A stretch of 52,692 nucleotides of DNA, taken from the NCBI GenBank assembly GCA_903888345.1, contig CAISTG010000055.1, positions 1-52,692 on the forward strand. Direction: 5' to 3'. This stretch comes from Candidatus Buchananbacteria bacterium (GTDB lineage Bacteria > Patescibacteriota > Patescibacteriia > 2-01-FULL-39-33). Within the stretch, counting starts at the first letter, position 1; every line of letters begins with the position of its first letter. Below, in pieces: positions 23,975 to 31,926 of this stretch. The position numbers and the translations under genes are program-made. The notes beneath the pieces are model-generated. The model made no database searches. It saw nothing but the letters and a program-made list of their open reading frames with translations, and was not told the DNA's origin.

Positions 23975-25075
23975 TTAAGAAACTTGAGCAACTACACCAT
24001 TAGATCGCTCCCAAACACCAGATTGCGGTGGTTCAGGGGTAAAATCAAATGAGTGATCAGGCTTGTCTCCGGCTTCACTGGCTGCTTCATCTTCCAAACT
24101 TTCAGTAATGGGAGGATGGTTAGTAACCAATGGCTGACAAACTGGAGTAAAAGCTATCCCTGATCCCGGAGTTGACGCCACTTGATTTAACTTATCATCA
24201 TAAACCCGAACCAGTCCACTTATTGGTCCCTCGTCTTCATTTAATGTCACACTAACCGGCGTCTCTATTTCAGAGCGGATACCAGAATCGGCAACAAGCG
24301 CTAATTTCTTGCGAGAGGCCAAGCGATTTACGCGATCAGTGTGATCCGCCAATTGATTTTTGGCCATGGCCAGCGCCGCTTGTTCGCGTTTCGTCACTTC
24401 CTCGATTTTCGCTTGCAGTTCCGACAATTCCGCTTCCAAATCAATCCGCACCAAGGCCGCATCCAGTAACTCACCGAGTACTAGCTTACGTTTCCTCATC
24501 ACGCCGATGAACTGTCGGATATCAACATCGTCAGCGTTAACAGTCAACATCGCTGCTAACTGATGAAGAACAGTATGTTCTCCCGACAACAAAATATCGA
24601 GATTGTCGCGACTGTAAAGATACAACAAATGCGAAATAGTATGCGACAGATCTTTGGCTGTTGCTAGCCGCAAATGCTTTTTGGCAATGGTCAGAATATG
24701 ACCATCAATATTGATACCATGATCAGCCATGGCTTCAAGCGATTCTTTGTCGGGCATCGATGGTATTACTTTTAGCAAATTGTTAATAGCCTTACTGGCA
24801 CGACGGCCGCAGAAAGTTGAATACAAAAATACCAAAACTACTGCCACTGTCATTAAGCCGGAAACGGCCGCACAAGCTGATAACAACCCGCTGATACTGG
24901 CCAGAAATTGCATCCCGCCAAACATATCGGCAAAATCAGTCAATTTACTATTGGTGTCCATCACAAAAAACGGACTAGTACCCGATAGCGCCCACAAGTA
25001 AGAGGAAAATATTGCCGTCACTGCCGCCAAACCAAAACTATAGGTATACTTCTTGGCAATCAGACGTCTTTTCAT
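23975..25075 (-). CDS. Hypothetical membrane protein with coiled coil, 366 aa
   Basis: Family unknown. Two or three N-terminal membrane helices (about 14-34, 58-90), a cytoplasmic helical region, a coiled coil (about 215-265, LEAELSELQAKIEEVTKREQ) and a disordered acidic, Pro-rich tail. ATG at 25075 lies 7 nt after GGAG; in-frame starts up to 25105 are closer to or upstream of the ribosome site. Single gene with its own promoter. Confidence 0.6.
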   Translation of the reverse strand: MKRRLIAKKYTYSFGLAAVTAIFSSYLWALSGTSPFFVMDTNSKLTDFADMFGGMQFLASISGLLSACAAVSGLMTVAVVLVFLYSTFCGRRASKAINNLLKVIPSMPDKESLEAMADHGINIDGHILTIAKKHLRLATAKDLSHTISHLLYLYSRDNLDILLSGEHTVLHQLAAMLTVNADDVDIRQFIGVMRKRKLVLGELLDAALVRIDLEAELSELQAKIEEVTKREQAALAMAKNQLADHTDRVNRLASRKKLALVADSGIRSEIETPVSVTLNEDEGPISGLVRVYDDKLNQVASTPGSGIAFTPVCQPLVTNHPPITESLEDEAASEAGDKPDHSFDFTPEPPQSGVWERSNGVVAQVS

Positions 25076-25140
25076 TGGCATGCTCCCTTTGTTGGTCATC
25101 CTCACAAAAAAATTTATTTCAAAGTACCACGTAATTGGTA

Positions 25141-25169
25141 AGATTAGGTGAATTTGGTATTTTTGTCAA
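25141..25169 (-). promoter_or_regulatory. Promoter of the coiled-coil membrane protein gene
   Basis: Minus strand: TTGACA (25164-25169), 17-nt spacer, TAATCT (25141-25146). Confidence 0.65.
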
Positions 25170-25247
25170 GGAAAACGAAAATTTAGTGCCAAAAATAGTT
25201 ATGCACAGAAATCTACTCTAAATTTAGATAAATTAAATAATTAGCTA

Positions 25248-25276
25248 TTGACAAATTTATTGATATGTGATATACT
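25248..25276 (+). promoter_or_regulatory. Promoter of the 96-aa gene
   Basis: TTGACA (25248-25253), 17-nt spacer, TATACT (25271-25276). The leader has GAACCTTAA at 25288-25296 and GGAG 7 nt before the ATG. Confidence 0.8.
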
Positions 25277-25321
25277 AATAATCATCTGAACCTTAAGCAA
25301 ACAACCCTCTGGAGATTACTA

Positions 25322-25612
25322 ATGTCAAAGCCCTTTCGCCTCGATACCATCGCCTGCATGGATTTCGTCATTAACGCCATCCACGAGCGCTTGCCGCTCG
25401 TCGACGTCTCGGCCATCGTGGCGAAATACAAGGAAAACGGCCAACCGATCGATGAGGGTCACTACCGCGAGATGGTGGCCATCAGGGATTTGAGCCAAGA
25501 ATGGATGGAGAAGGTCAGTGACCTCCTTCTCCACCATGGCACATCGGAAGAACTTTCCGACGCCCAGGAGGTCGTCCGAGCACTCAAGGCCATCTGGTCC
25601 ACCATCCATTAA
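25322..25612 (+). CDS. Hypothetical protein, 96 aa, GC-rich
   Basis: No family recognised. Mostly helical and soluble, with patterns MDFVINAIHERLPLVDVSAI and VVRALKAIW. The codons are clearly richer in G and C at third positions than in neighbouring genes (for example GTCGACGTCTCGGCC), while the promoter and leader look local. This suggests transfer from a GC-richer source. A long antisense frame exists, as expected for GC-rich DNA, but has no ribosome site. Downstream lie a terminator-like hairpin and the 82-bp repeat. Confidence 0.65.
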   Translation: MSKPFRLDTIACMDFVINAIHERLPLVDVSAIVAKYKENGQPIDEGHYREMVAIRDLSQEWMEKVSDLLLHHGTSEELSDAQEVVRALKAIWSTIH

Positions 25613-25625
25613 ACCCGCACGAAAG

Positions 25626-25651
25626 AACCCCGACGCCAACGCGCCGGGGTT
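25626..25651 (+). terminator. Terminator-like hairpin
   Basis: AACCCCG with CGGGGTT, 12-nt loop, then CAATTTATT. The T-run is poor, so termination may be partial. Confidence 0.5.
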
Positions 25652-25658
25652 CAATTTA

Positions 25659-25740
25659 TTAACGACGTAAAGCGAGAGAAATACAAAAGTCATCTTTTGT
25701 ATTTCCGAGCCGAGGAGTTAATGCAGGTCTAATACCTCGC
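25659..25740 (+). repeat. 82-bp structured repeat, copy 1
   Basis: 79 of 82 positions match 49353-49434. It has a perfect 11-bp stem GAAATACAAAA/TTTTGTATTTC with loop GTCATC, and further stems GCCGAGG/CCTCG and AGGT/ACCT. ATTAAC near its start is complementary to GTTAAT inside. The following 60 bases to 25805 contain more hairpins (GAGCAA/TTGCTC, GCTC/GAGC) and no gene. Confidence 0.9.
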
Positions 25741-25805
25741 GGCTTACCGCGCAATATGTGAGCAAGACGATTCCGATGATAACTCAGTGTTTGCTCCGGG
25801 GAGCT

Positions 25806-26963
25806 TCATTTTAGGGCTTCTTTAATTTGTTTAATGTTTTCTACCTTTACTAATCGAGATCGTAATTCGCGCGCATTCGGCCAACCAGAAACATACCAGA
25901 GTAAATGTTTGCGTAATTCTACTAAGCCATAAGTATCTTTTGACTTTAGCGCAAATTTCGCATGGTCGAGTATTACTTGTTTAATTTTCTTCGGCGTATA
26001 TTCCGGTATCTTACCAGTTTTTAAATATTTTTTAATTTGATCAAACAACCAGGGTTTGCCATACAACCCACGAGCCAAGCCTAGGCCGTCAACGCCGGTG
26101 AGTTCCAACATCTTTTTTGCATCGGCCAGAGTATTGATTCCTCCATTGCCGAGGACAATCGTATCCGGAAATTCAACTTTCAGATATTGAACACATTTTT
26201 TGATCATCTCATAATCGATCTCCGCCTGAAAAGGATTCTCATATGGCCGTCCATGAATCATGACAGCTGCCAGCGGTAAGCCCTTCATCGCTTTTAAAAA
26301 GTCGAGCGAGGTTACTACGCCTGCCTTGTCATCCTGAGCCTGCGAAGGATCTACGCTTTTTTTGATTGAAGTCCGTAACTTAATCGACACTGGTAATTTT
26401 GTCCCAGCTAGTGTCGCCTCAATAATCTGACGGCATTTATTTAAGTCTCGCATCATCGTCACGCCACCGCCACGACCAGCGACTTTCTTCGCTGGACAGC
26501 CGAAGTTAATATCAATGCCAGCAAATCCGGCTTGCTCTGCCAGCTGTGCCGCCTTGGTAAACTTTGACGGATCCTTGCCAAATAATTGAATCACCGCTGG
26601 TTGCTCCGATTTATGAAAATCAAGCATGGCCAAGGTTTTCTTAGCATCATAAAACAAGCCGTCAGCGGAAATCATTTCCGTATAGACAACATCCGCACCA
26701 TACTTTTTACAAACCTGGCGGAAAGCCGAATCGGTAATCCCAGCCATTGGTGCTAAGCATAAAATTGGCGCCATCGTCATTCCGCGCCCCAAGGTCTTCG
26801 ACGAAGCAAACTTGATCGGTGCTTCAGTTCCCGCTCCCGTCATTCCCGAATTTATCGGGAATCCAGTTCCCGCTCCCGTCATTCCGGGCTTGACCCGGAA
26901 TCTGAGCCCTTTCTTATTTTTTAATTTAAGCCAGAAATTGGCTTTCTTCTTTATAATTGACAT
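25806..26963 (-). CDS. dusB: tRNA-dihydrouridine synthase with two repeat-encoded inserts
   Basis: 385 aa; FMN enzyme that reduces uridines in tRNA. The core has LAPMAGITDSAFR, VVYTEMISADGL, QLFGKDP, IDINFGCPAKKV (catalytic Cys), VSIKLRTS, VMIHGRPYENPF, LGNGGI and GLGLARGLYGKPWLF. The N-terminus NFWLKLKNK is separated from APILCLAPMAG by about 46 extra residues (18-63) that are encoded by palindromic repeats, and eight further residues DPSQAQDD follow IKLRTSIKKSV. The frame stays open, so both inserts were tolerated. A shorter start at Met64 would drop the conserved NFW segment. Confidence 0.92.
   Translation of the reverse strand: MSIIKKKANFWLKLKNKKGLRFRVKPGMTGAGTGFPINSGMTGAGTEAPIKFASSKTLGRGMTMAPILCLAPMAGITDSAFRQVCKKYGADVVYTEMISADGLFYDAKKTLAMLDFHKSEQPAVIQLFGKDPSKFTKAAQLAEQAGFAGIDINFGCPAKKVAGRGGGVTMMRDLNKCRQIIEATLAGTKLPVSIKLRTSIKKSVDPSQAQDDKAGVVTSLDFLKAMKGLPLAAVMIHGRPYENPFQAEIDYEMIKKCVQYLKVEFPDTIVLGNGGINTLADAKKMLELTGVDGLGLARGLYGKPWLFDQIKKYLKTGKIPEYTPKKIKQVILDHAKFALKSKDTYGLVELRKHLLWYVSGWPNARELRSRLVKVENIKQIKEALK
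26328..26351 (-). repeat. 24-bp palindromic repeat inside dus
   Basis: Identical to 13217-13240 in uvrD, in the same orientation relative to the gene and in the same frame (DPSQAQDD). Length is a multiple of three. Confidence 0.85.
26775..26912 (-). repeat. Cluster of GTCATTCC palindromes inside the dus 5' region
   Basis: Two tandem units of 39 bp (13 codons) start at 26825 and 26864 on the plus strand, each with CAGTTCCCGCTCCCGTCATT followed by a palindrome; a third GTCATTCCG unit lies near 26778. They encode FRVKPGMTGAGT and FPINSGMTGAGT in frame. Confidence 0.85.
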
Positions 26964-26983
26964 TTTATTAAATTTGATATAAT
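26957..26983 (+). promoter_or_regulatory. Promoter of the 27046-27914 operon
   Basis: TTGACA (26957-26962), 15-nt spacer and extended -10 TGATATAAT (TATAAT at 26978-26983). It overlaps the dus start codon. Leader motif GTACCTTAACA at 27003-27013. Confidence 0.65.
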
Positions 26984-27045
26984 ATTAAATATTGATCCGA
27001 TTGTACCTTAACATTTTTTTACTTAAACAAAAAGGAGAATCTGCC

Positions 27046-27360
27046 ATGTCTCGCCGATACCTAAAGCCGGAGGCCGTTAGAAAAATTCTGACCAAAAAGG
27101 TCATGACGGAATGGTGCGAAGTAACTATGTTTCACATCAATGATCTTAAATTCAACTATTTTTCAAGCGACAAAATGGAATTTGATCGGTATTTACGATA
27201 CCTCGAATTAGATGTAAAAAATGAATACCTCATCATCGAAAGCGCTTTAAGTAAAACTCCGAGAGAAAAGGAAGAAGTGTATAGACAAGTAATCCCATTA
27301 AGTGGAATTTATCATATCTTCTGGATTGAAACTACAACAGAAAAGGATAGCAGGCCATGA
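27046..27360 (+). CDS. Hypothetical protein, 104 aa
   Basis: No family recognised. Soluble, with a basic N-terminus (MSRRYLKPEAVRKILTKK) and aromatic-rich strands. ATG at 27046 follows AAAGGAG; a start at 26992 would be in the leader. First gene of a three-gene unit; its stop overlaps the next start by 4 nt. Confidence 0.6.
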   Translation: MSRRYLKPEAVRKILTKKVMTEWCEVTMFHINDLKFNYFSSDKMEFDRYLRYLELDVKNEYLIIESALSKTPREKEEVYRQVIPLSGIYHIFWIETTTEKDSRP

Positions 27361-27608
27361 CTGACGACACAAGAACACCGACCCAAACCTTAACGAGAAG
27401 ACCACTTCACTTTGAGTATTGCGAATGTGGTTGCAAATGTAACACGGCCAGAGGCTTGCGTGCTTACTATAGCATTTTCCTGGCGTCTAAATCCTTACTA
27501 CGAATTAACCGCCAAGAACCTAAAGAGTACGAAAGTTATGAATTGGCCAAAGCTGCAGCAGAAGAGAATGAAGATAAAGCCTTCGCAGATTACGCGGCCG
27601 GCAACTAA
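27357..27608 (+). CDS. Hypothetical protein, 83 aa, with CxCxCxC cluster
   Basis: Begins at the ATGA overlap with the preceding stop. Cys-rich motif YCECGCKC near residue 22, possibly a metal site; the C-terminus is acidic. Family unknown. An overlapping frame at 27412-27636 is less likely because it lacks the coupling overlap. Confidence 0.5.
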   Translation: MTDDTRTPTQTLTRRPLHFEYCECGCKCNTARGLRAYYSIFLASKSLLRINRQEPKEYESYELAKAAAEENEDKAFADYAAGN

Positions 27609-27641
27609 CTTAATCCTCTACAACAAAAAAGGTTAATTAAC

Positions 27642-27914
27642 ATGGACAAGAAAGAGTATCTCCTGATTTTAGTTATTGGAGTTTACAAAACCTACTTGAA
27701 GCCTGATGAGCCGGTATTTGATACTAGCCATTACTACACCCGAAAGCTTGTGGGAAATTCCAAGACTGATATCGAGGCGGAGCTGGGCGAATTTCAAAGA
27801 GAGTCATTTATGACTCTGCGAAAGGCAATGAGCGAAACGCTCGACATAACAGAAAATGAATTCGATCTCAGATGCCAATTGGAAATAATACAACTCACCG
27901 TTACCACTCTTTAA
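27642..27914 (+). CDS. Hypothetical protein, 90 aa
   Basis: Helical soluble protein beginning MDKKEYLLILVIGVYKTYL. No family known. Third gene of the unit, 33 nt after the second, with a weak AAGG site. Its last 4 nt overlap the convergent uvrB stop. Confidence 0.5.
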   Translation: MDKKEYLLILVIGVYKTYLKPDEPVFDTSHYYTRKLVGNSKTDIEAELGEFQRESFMTLRKAMSETLDITENEFDLRCQLEIIQLTVTTL

Positions 27915-29752
27915 TCCTCAACAACATCAAAAAACTCCTCAATGTCCTTTCGCACGGTTTCAGCAATGATGCCGTGTTTTTTATTATAAGCAAGTTGCTT
28001 AACGCGGCGGCGTTCAACTTCACCAACGGCTCGCTTAATGGAACCAGTCATATTATCAGCATACAGAATTACCTTACCGGAGACATTTCTCGCGGCACGT
28101 CCCATGGTCTGAATCAATGAGGTTTCACTGCGCAGGAAGCCCTCGCGATCAGCGTCGAGAATTGCCACGAAGGTTACTTCCGGCAGATCCAAGCCTTCGC
28201 GTAATAAGTTAACACCAATCAAGATATCAAATTCTCCTCGACGGAAAGCCATCAAAATTTCGGTGCGCTCCATCGTCTTAACGTCACTATGTAAATAATT
28301 AGACTTAATCCCCTTCTGAACAAGAAAATTGTTCAGATCCTCGGCTTGCTTTTTAGTTAGCGTATTAATAATCACCCGCTCACCTTTGGCAATAACTTTT
28401 TCTGACTCGGCAATGACGTCATCAATCTGACTGTAATTTTTCTTCTTATCAAAGACAGGGCGAATCTCAATCGGTGGATCAACTAAACCGGTCGGACGAA
28501 TCACCTGCTCAACTAGCTGTTTAGAATTCCTAATTTCGAAGTCCCCTGGTGTCGCCGAAGTAAAAATCGTCTGACCAATGCGAGCCATAAACTCATCATT
28601 CTTAAGTGGTCGATTGTCTAGAGCCGACGGCAAACGCCAGCCATAATCAGCTAAAATCTTCTTGCGCGCTTGATCGCCAGCATACATGCCACGCACCTGT
28701 GGCAAACCGATATGGGACTCATCCATAATCAACAAGAAATCTGGTTTACCCTCTTTGGTTTTCGGGAAATATTCTAACAAACTATCTGGCGGTTCACCTG
28801 GCAACTTGCCCGACAAATGACGTGAATAATTCTCAATACCGTGGCAATAACCAATCGTATGTAACATTTCCATATCATAGCGAGTGCGCCGTTCAATTCT
28901 TTCGGCTTCAAGATACAGCTTTTTCTTTTTGAAATACGCTAAACGATCTTTTAATTCCGCTTTAATATTCTTAATCGCTATTTCAATTTGCGGTTGGTCG
29001 GAAACGAAGTGTTTAGGCGGGAAAATTATAATCTCTTTTAGTTCTTCCAAAATCGTCTGTTTCAATTGTTCAACTAAATAGATACCTTTAACTTTCTGAT
29101 CTTCCAGTTCAATGCGATAAATGATCTTCTCAGCGGCGGGCATAATTTCAAACACATCACCGCGAACCCGGAATAAGCCACGACTAATTTCGCCCTTGCT
29201 ACGCACAAAGTGCATTCGAGTTAATTGCTTAATCAAATCAGTACGCACGATTGGTTTATCCAATTCCAAATGTAAAGTAGAGTCTAAATAGGTCGATGGC
29301 ATACCTAACCCATAAATACAAGAAACTGAAGCCACAATAATCACGTCCTTACGCGTTAGAAGCGCCATAGTGGCTTGATGCCGCAAACGATCGATCTCTT
29401 CATTAATCATCGCTTCCTTATCGATATAGGTGTCAGTATTGGGCAAGTAGGCTTCGGGTTGATAGTAGTCGTAATAAGACACGAAATAGTTGACTGAGTT
29501 TTCTGGAAAGAAGTTCTTATACTCCCGATACAACTGCGCCGCTAAGGACTTATTTGGCGCCATGACTAGTACTGGCTTATTAAATTCCTGAATTACATTA
29601 GCCACCGTAAAGGTTTTACCCGAGCCAGTAATACCCAGTAAAGTCTGAAAATCGTCACCACGCTTAAGACCAGCACTTAATTTCTTAATTGCTTGGGGCT
29701 GGTCGCCAGCCGGTTGGTACTTGGATTTAAGCTTAAATAATTGTTTGGCCAT
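27911..29752 (-). CDS. uvrB: Excinuclease ABC subunit B without UVR domain
   Basis: 613 aa; damage-verifying helicase of nucleotide excision repair. Walker A GITGSGKT, beta-hairpin region YYDYYQPEAYLP, DESHIGLPQVRGM (Walker B), TSATPGDFE, and helicase motifs V-VI (GVNLLREGLDLPEV, QTMGRAARN). It stops after HGIIAETVRKDIEEFFDVVED, so the C-terminal UVR motif, which binds UvrC and is present in most UvrB proteins of about 660-670 aa, is missing. uvrA and uvrC are not in the window. Confidence 0.96.
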   Translation of the reverse strand: MAKQLFKLKSKYQPAGDQPQAIKKLSAGLKRGDDFQTLLGITGSGKTFTVANVIQEFNKPVLVMAPNKSLAAQLYREYKNFFPENSVNYFVSYYDYYQPEAYLPNTDTYIDKEAMINEEIDRLRHQATMALLTRKDVIIVASVSCIYGLGMPSTYLDSTLHLELDKPIVRTDLIKQLTRMHFVRSKGEISRGLFRVRGDVFEIMPAAEKIIYRIELEDQKVKGIYLVEQLKQTILEELKEIIIFPPKHFVSDQPQIEIAIKNIKAELKDRLAYFKKKKLYLEAERIERRTRYDMEMLHTIGYCHGIENYSRHLSGKLPGEPPDSLLEYFPKTKEGKPDFLLIMDESHIGLPQVRGMYAGDQARKKILADYGWRLPSALDNRPLKNDEFMARIGQTIFTSATPGDFEIRNSKQLVEQVIRPTGLVDPPIEIRPVFDKKKNYSQIDDVIAESEKVIAKGERVIINTLTKKQAEDLNNFLVQKGIKSNYLHSDVKTMERTEILMAFRRGEFDILIGVNLLREGLDLPEVTFVAILDADREGFLRSETSLIQTMGRAARNVSGKVILYADNMTGSIKRAVGEVERRRVKQLAYNKKHGIIAETVRKDIEEFFDVVED

Positions 29753-29756
29753 GGTA

Positions 29757-29785
29757 TTGACAAATTAGCAATTATTATATATAAT
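29757..29785 (+). promoter_or_regulatory. Promoter of the 160-aa membrane protein gene
   Basis: TTGACA (29757-29762), 17-nt spacer, TATAAT (29780-29785), right beside the uvrB start. Leader motif GAACCTTAACA at 29810-29820. Confidence 0.8.
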
Positions 29786-29842
29786 ATGATGAAGTTTGTC
29801 AACAGAATCGAACCTTAACATTCAACCGATGGGAGAAGAATT

Positions 29843-30325
29843 ATGACACTAATGACGCCATTACTATGGGAAATTATGATTGTCATGTTAATCGGCGCAA
29901 TATATTTTATATTTCACCTTGAGGATCTTGAAGAGAAGATAACTTCATTACGCTTTCTGAAAGTGACTACTAGCTTTTTAATAGTAATCATCGCCTACCT
30001 GGCTTTTAGTATAGTTGGTGGTATCACTGGGGCTCAGATTAATCAAAACCAAGCAACACAAACTCAAGCCAACCAATTCGAACTCGAGATTAGATACAAC
30101 CAGGAAGTCGCCACTGCCACTGAATGGAAAAACACCCAGAGACTTAAAGGTGGAAACGCCTGGTGGTTCAATATGACACCGGCTGAGCTCGAAGCTGAGT
30201 GCAACGCCATTGCCGGCAAAATGAACATGCACCATCAAGCGTTAATAGTACTCTTATCCAAACAAAACTGCATCCTAACTTGGGCTCCCGCCGGTTTGGA
30301 AATCCCAAAAACCAATCCTCAATAA
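29843..30325 (+). CDS. Hypothetical membrane protein, 160 aa
   Basis: Two membrane helices (about 8-24 and 41-63), then a Gln/Asn-rich, extracytoplasmic or soluble domain with GGNAWWFNMTPAELEAECN and one further Cys. ATG follows GGGAG by 7 nt. The layout and the AWW-then-acidic-helix feature resemble the 230-748 product. Family unknown. Confidence 0.65.
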   Translation: MTLMTPLLWEIMIVMLIGAIYFIFHLEDLEEKITSLRFLKVTTSFLIVIIAYLAFSIVGGITGAQINQNQATQTQANQFELEIRYNQEVATATEWKNTQRLKGGNAWWFNMTPAELEAECNAIAGKMNMHHQALIVLLSKQNCILTWAPAGLEIPKTNPQ

Positions 30326-30364
30326 GTCTTGGGAGGATAGTTTACCTTAACGCTCTTTCCCTGC

Positions 30365-30392
30365 CAGCTCCCCATAAGGAGCTGTTTTTTTT
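30365..30392 (+). terminator. Intrinsic terminator
   Basis: CAGCTCC with GGAGCTG, 6-nt loop, eight T. Confidence 0.85.
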
Positions 30393-30511
30393 ATGCCTAT
30401 TTTTTGATTGTCAATTTTAAATTTTTGTTTAGCTAAAAATACCGATGAAGTACGGTACGCCGGATTGCTGGATTGTTGTCCAACCTTGGCGCGAGTTTTC
30501 ATACGCTTAAA

Positions 30512-30928
30512 TTATTTTCTGCCACTGGAACCAAAGCCGCCAACTCCCCGAGCGCTAGCAGTCAATTCGCTCGCTTCCTCAAATTCAATTAAGGGGAAAG
30601 GCAAAACTAAAATTTGACCAATCTTATCGCCAATCTCATAGACCGCCTCGCCACCCTGACGAAAACGCAATTTCAATTCACCGCGATAGCCAGAGTCGAG
30701 TACGCCGACCGAGTTAGCCAAAGTTAAATTTAAATTAGAAATACTGCTGCGGGGGTAAAGTAACATGACATGATCACTTGGCAACTCAAACGCCAAACCA
30801 GTACCATATTCGATAAACTTATCCGTCACTACCTTACTCACAGCATAAACATCCATGCCCGCATCACCCGCATGTGCATATTGCGGCAGCACCGCCTCGG
30901 GCACGAGTTTTTTTATTTTAATTTTCAT
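30512..30928 (-). CDS. dut: dUTP diphosphatase (dUTPase)
   Basis: 138 aa. Hydrolyses dUTP to dUMP. All five trimeric dUTPase motifs are present: AGDAGMDVY, PRSSISN, VGVLDSGYRGEL, GDKIGQILVLP and ARGVGGFGSSGR. The ATG at 30928 is 2 nt from the deacetylase stop; the longer frame overlaps that gene and adds nothing family-like. Confidence 0.95.
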   Translation of the reverse strand: MKIKIKKLVPEAVLPQYAHAGDAGMDVYAVSKVVTDKFIEYGTGLAFELPSDHVMLLYPRSSISNLNLTLANSVGVLDSGYRGELKLRFRQGGEAVYEIGDKIGQILVLPFPLIEFEEASELTASARGVGGFGSSGRK

Positions 30929-30930
30929 AT

Positions 30931-31917
30931 TTAATTTATCGTCTTGGAATGATCCTCGTTTTCTAACCAATTAATAAAATCTTCGTCAATACGAGTATAG
31001 GGCCGAAGCCGATACAAAGAATACCGACTCTTAAAGCTTTGTTGATCACCTGGATAGGTTGAAACGCAAGATAAATATCCCGCCTTTTGACACAGGATTT
31101 CATCGCGTTTAGTAAAAAATCCATAAGGATAAGCTAAACTATAAACTGGGCGCCCCAAGATACTCTCCAATTGCTTCTTACTTTTACTAATTTCATCTTT
31201 GGCCACATTATCCGTAACCTTCTTCAAATTTTGATGACTCAAAGTATGGGAACCAAACTCGATTAAACCGGAATTGGCCATTTCAATCATTTGTTCCTTG
31301 GTTAAGTAACCCGGCGTACCAATATTATTGACAATCACAAACATCGTTGCTTTGACTTGATATTTTTTTAACAGCGGAAAGACATTATAATACCAATCGG
31401 CGTAGCCGTCATCAAAAGTCAACGTAATATTTTTGACCGGTAAAGATTTTTTGTCATACAGAACTTCGGCGACATCACGAACAAACATCGTTTGATAGCA
31501 ATGACTCTTTAAAGTTTTTAATTGGGCCTCAAAATAATAAGTGTTGATAAACAAATACGGCAATGACGAAGTATTGGCATCCTCAACATAATGATACATT
31601 AAAATTGGAGCTTTAATTTGAGTAACTTCAGCACTAGACGAGACAGCTCCAACACTAATGTTCGATGAAGTGGCACATAACGCTTTATAATCAATATTAG
31701 TGTTAGAAATCACTGTCGCGTTTGATTGGTGTTCCAGGCGCATCACAGTATTTTCAAATGCCCCCAACACATTGCCCTGCTGGCCATTAATGCGATTATT
31801 ACCTGACGAGTCAAGACAAAATACAAAAATAATCACCAAGCCGATTGCCAATACCGAGATGATGATTTTTTTATCTTTAGTCAATTTTTTAATAGCGGAA
31901 TTCACTGATCTTTTCAT
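30931..31917 (-). CDS. Membrane-anchored polysaccharide deacetylase
   Basis: 328 aa. A basic N-terminus and one signal/anchor helix (about residues 18-36) place it outside. The NodB domain has MYHYVED, TFDDGYADWY (catalytic Asp and metal Asp), GSHTLSHQNL (metal His pair) and LAYPYG. It removes N-acetyl groups from a cell-wall or surface glycan; the exact polymer is unknown. Third in a run MBL-deacetylase-dut with gaps of 9 and 2 nt. Confidence 0.9.
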   Translation of the reverse strand: MKRSVNSAIKKLTKDKKIIISVLAIGLVIIFVFCLDSSGNNRINGQQGNVLGAFENTVMRLEHQSNATVISNTNIDYKALCATSSNISVGAVSSSAEVTQIKAPILMYHYVEDANTSSLPYLFINTYYFEAQLKTLKSHCYQTMFVRDVAEVLYDKKSLPVKNITLTFDDGYADWYYNVFPLLKKYQVKATMFVIVNNIGTPGYLTKEQMIEMANSGLIEFGSHTLSHQNLKKVTDNVAKDEISKSKKQLESILGRPVYSLAYPYGFFTKRDEILCQKAGYLSCVSTYPGDQQSFKSRYSLYRLRPYTRIDEDFINWLENEDHSKTIN

Positions 31918-31926
31918 GTTTTACTT

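Noticed and set aside
25325-25693. 122-codon frame antisense to the 96-aa gene
   Set aside because: GC-rich genes often leave open antisense frames; the plus-strand gene has promoter, leader and ribosome site, the antisense frame has none.
25659-25740. The 82-bp repeat as an integron attC site
   Set aside because: It lies after small genes and has complementary ATTAAC/GTTAAT ends, but these do not fit the RYYYAAC and GTTRRRY core sites, and no integrase is in the window.
30347-30502. 51-codon minus-strand frame after dut
   Set aside because: Starts 9 nt after the dut stop but has only a weak ribosome site and runs antisense through the strong plus-strand terminator at 30365-30392.
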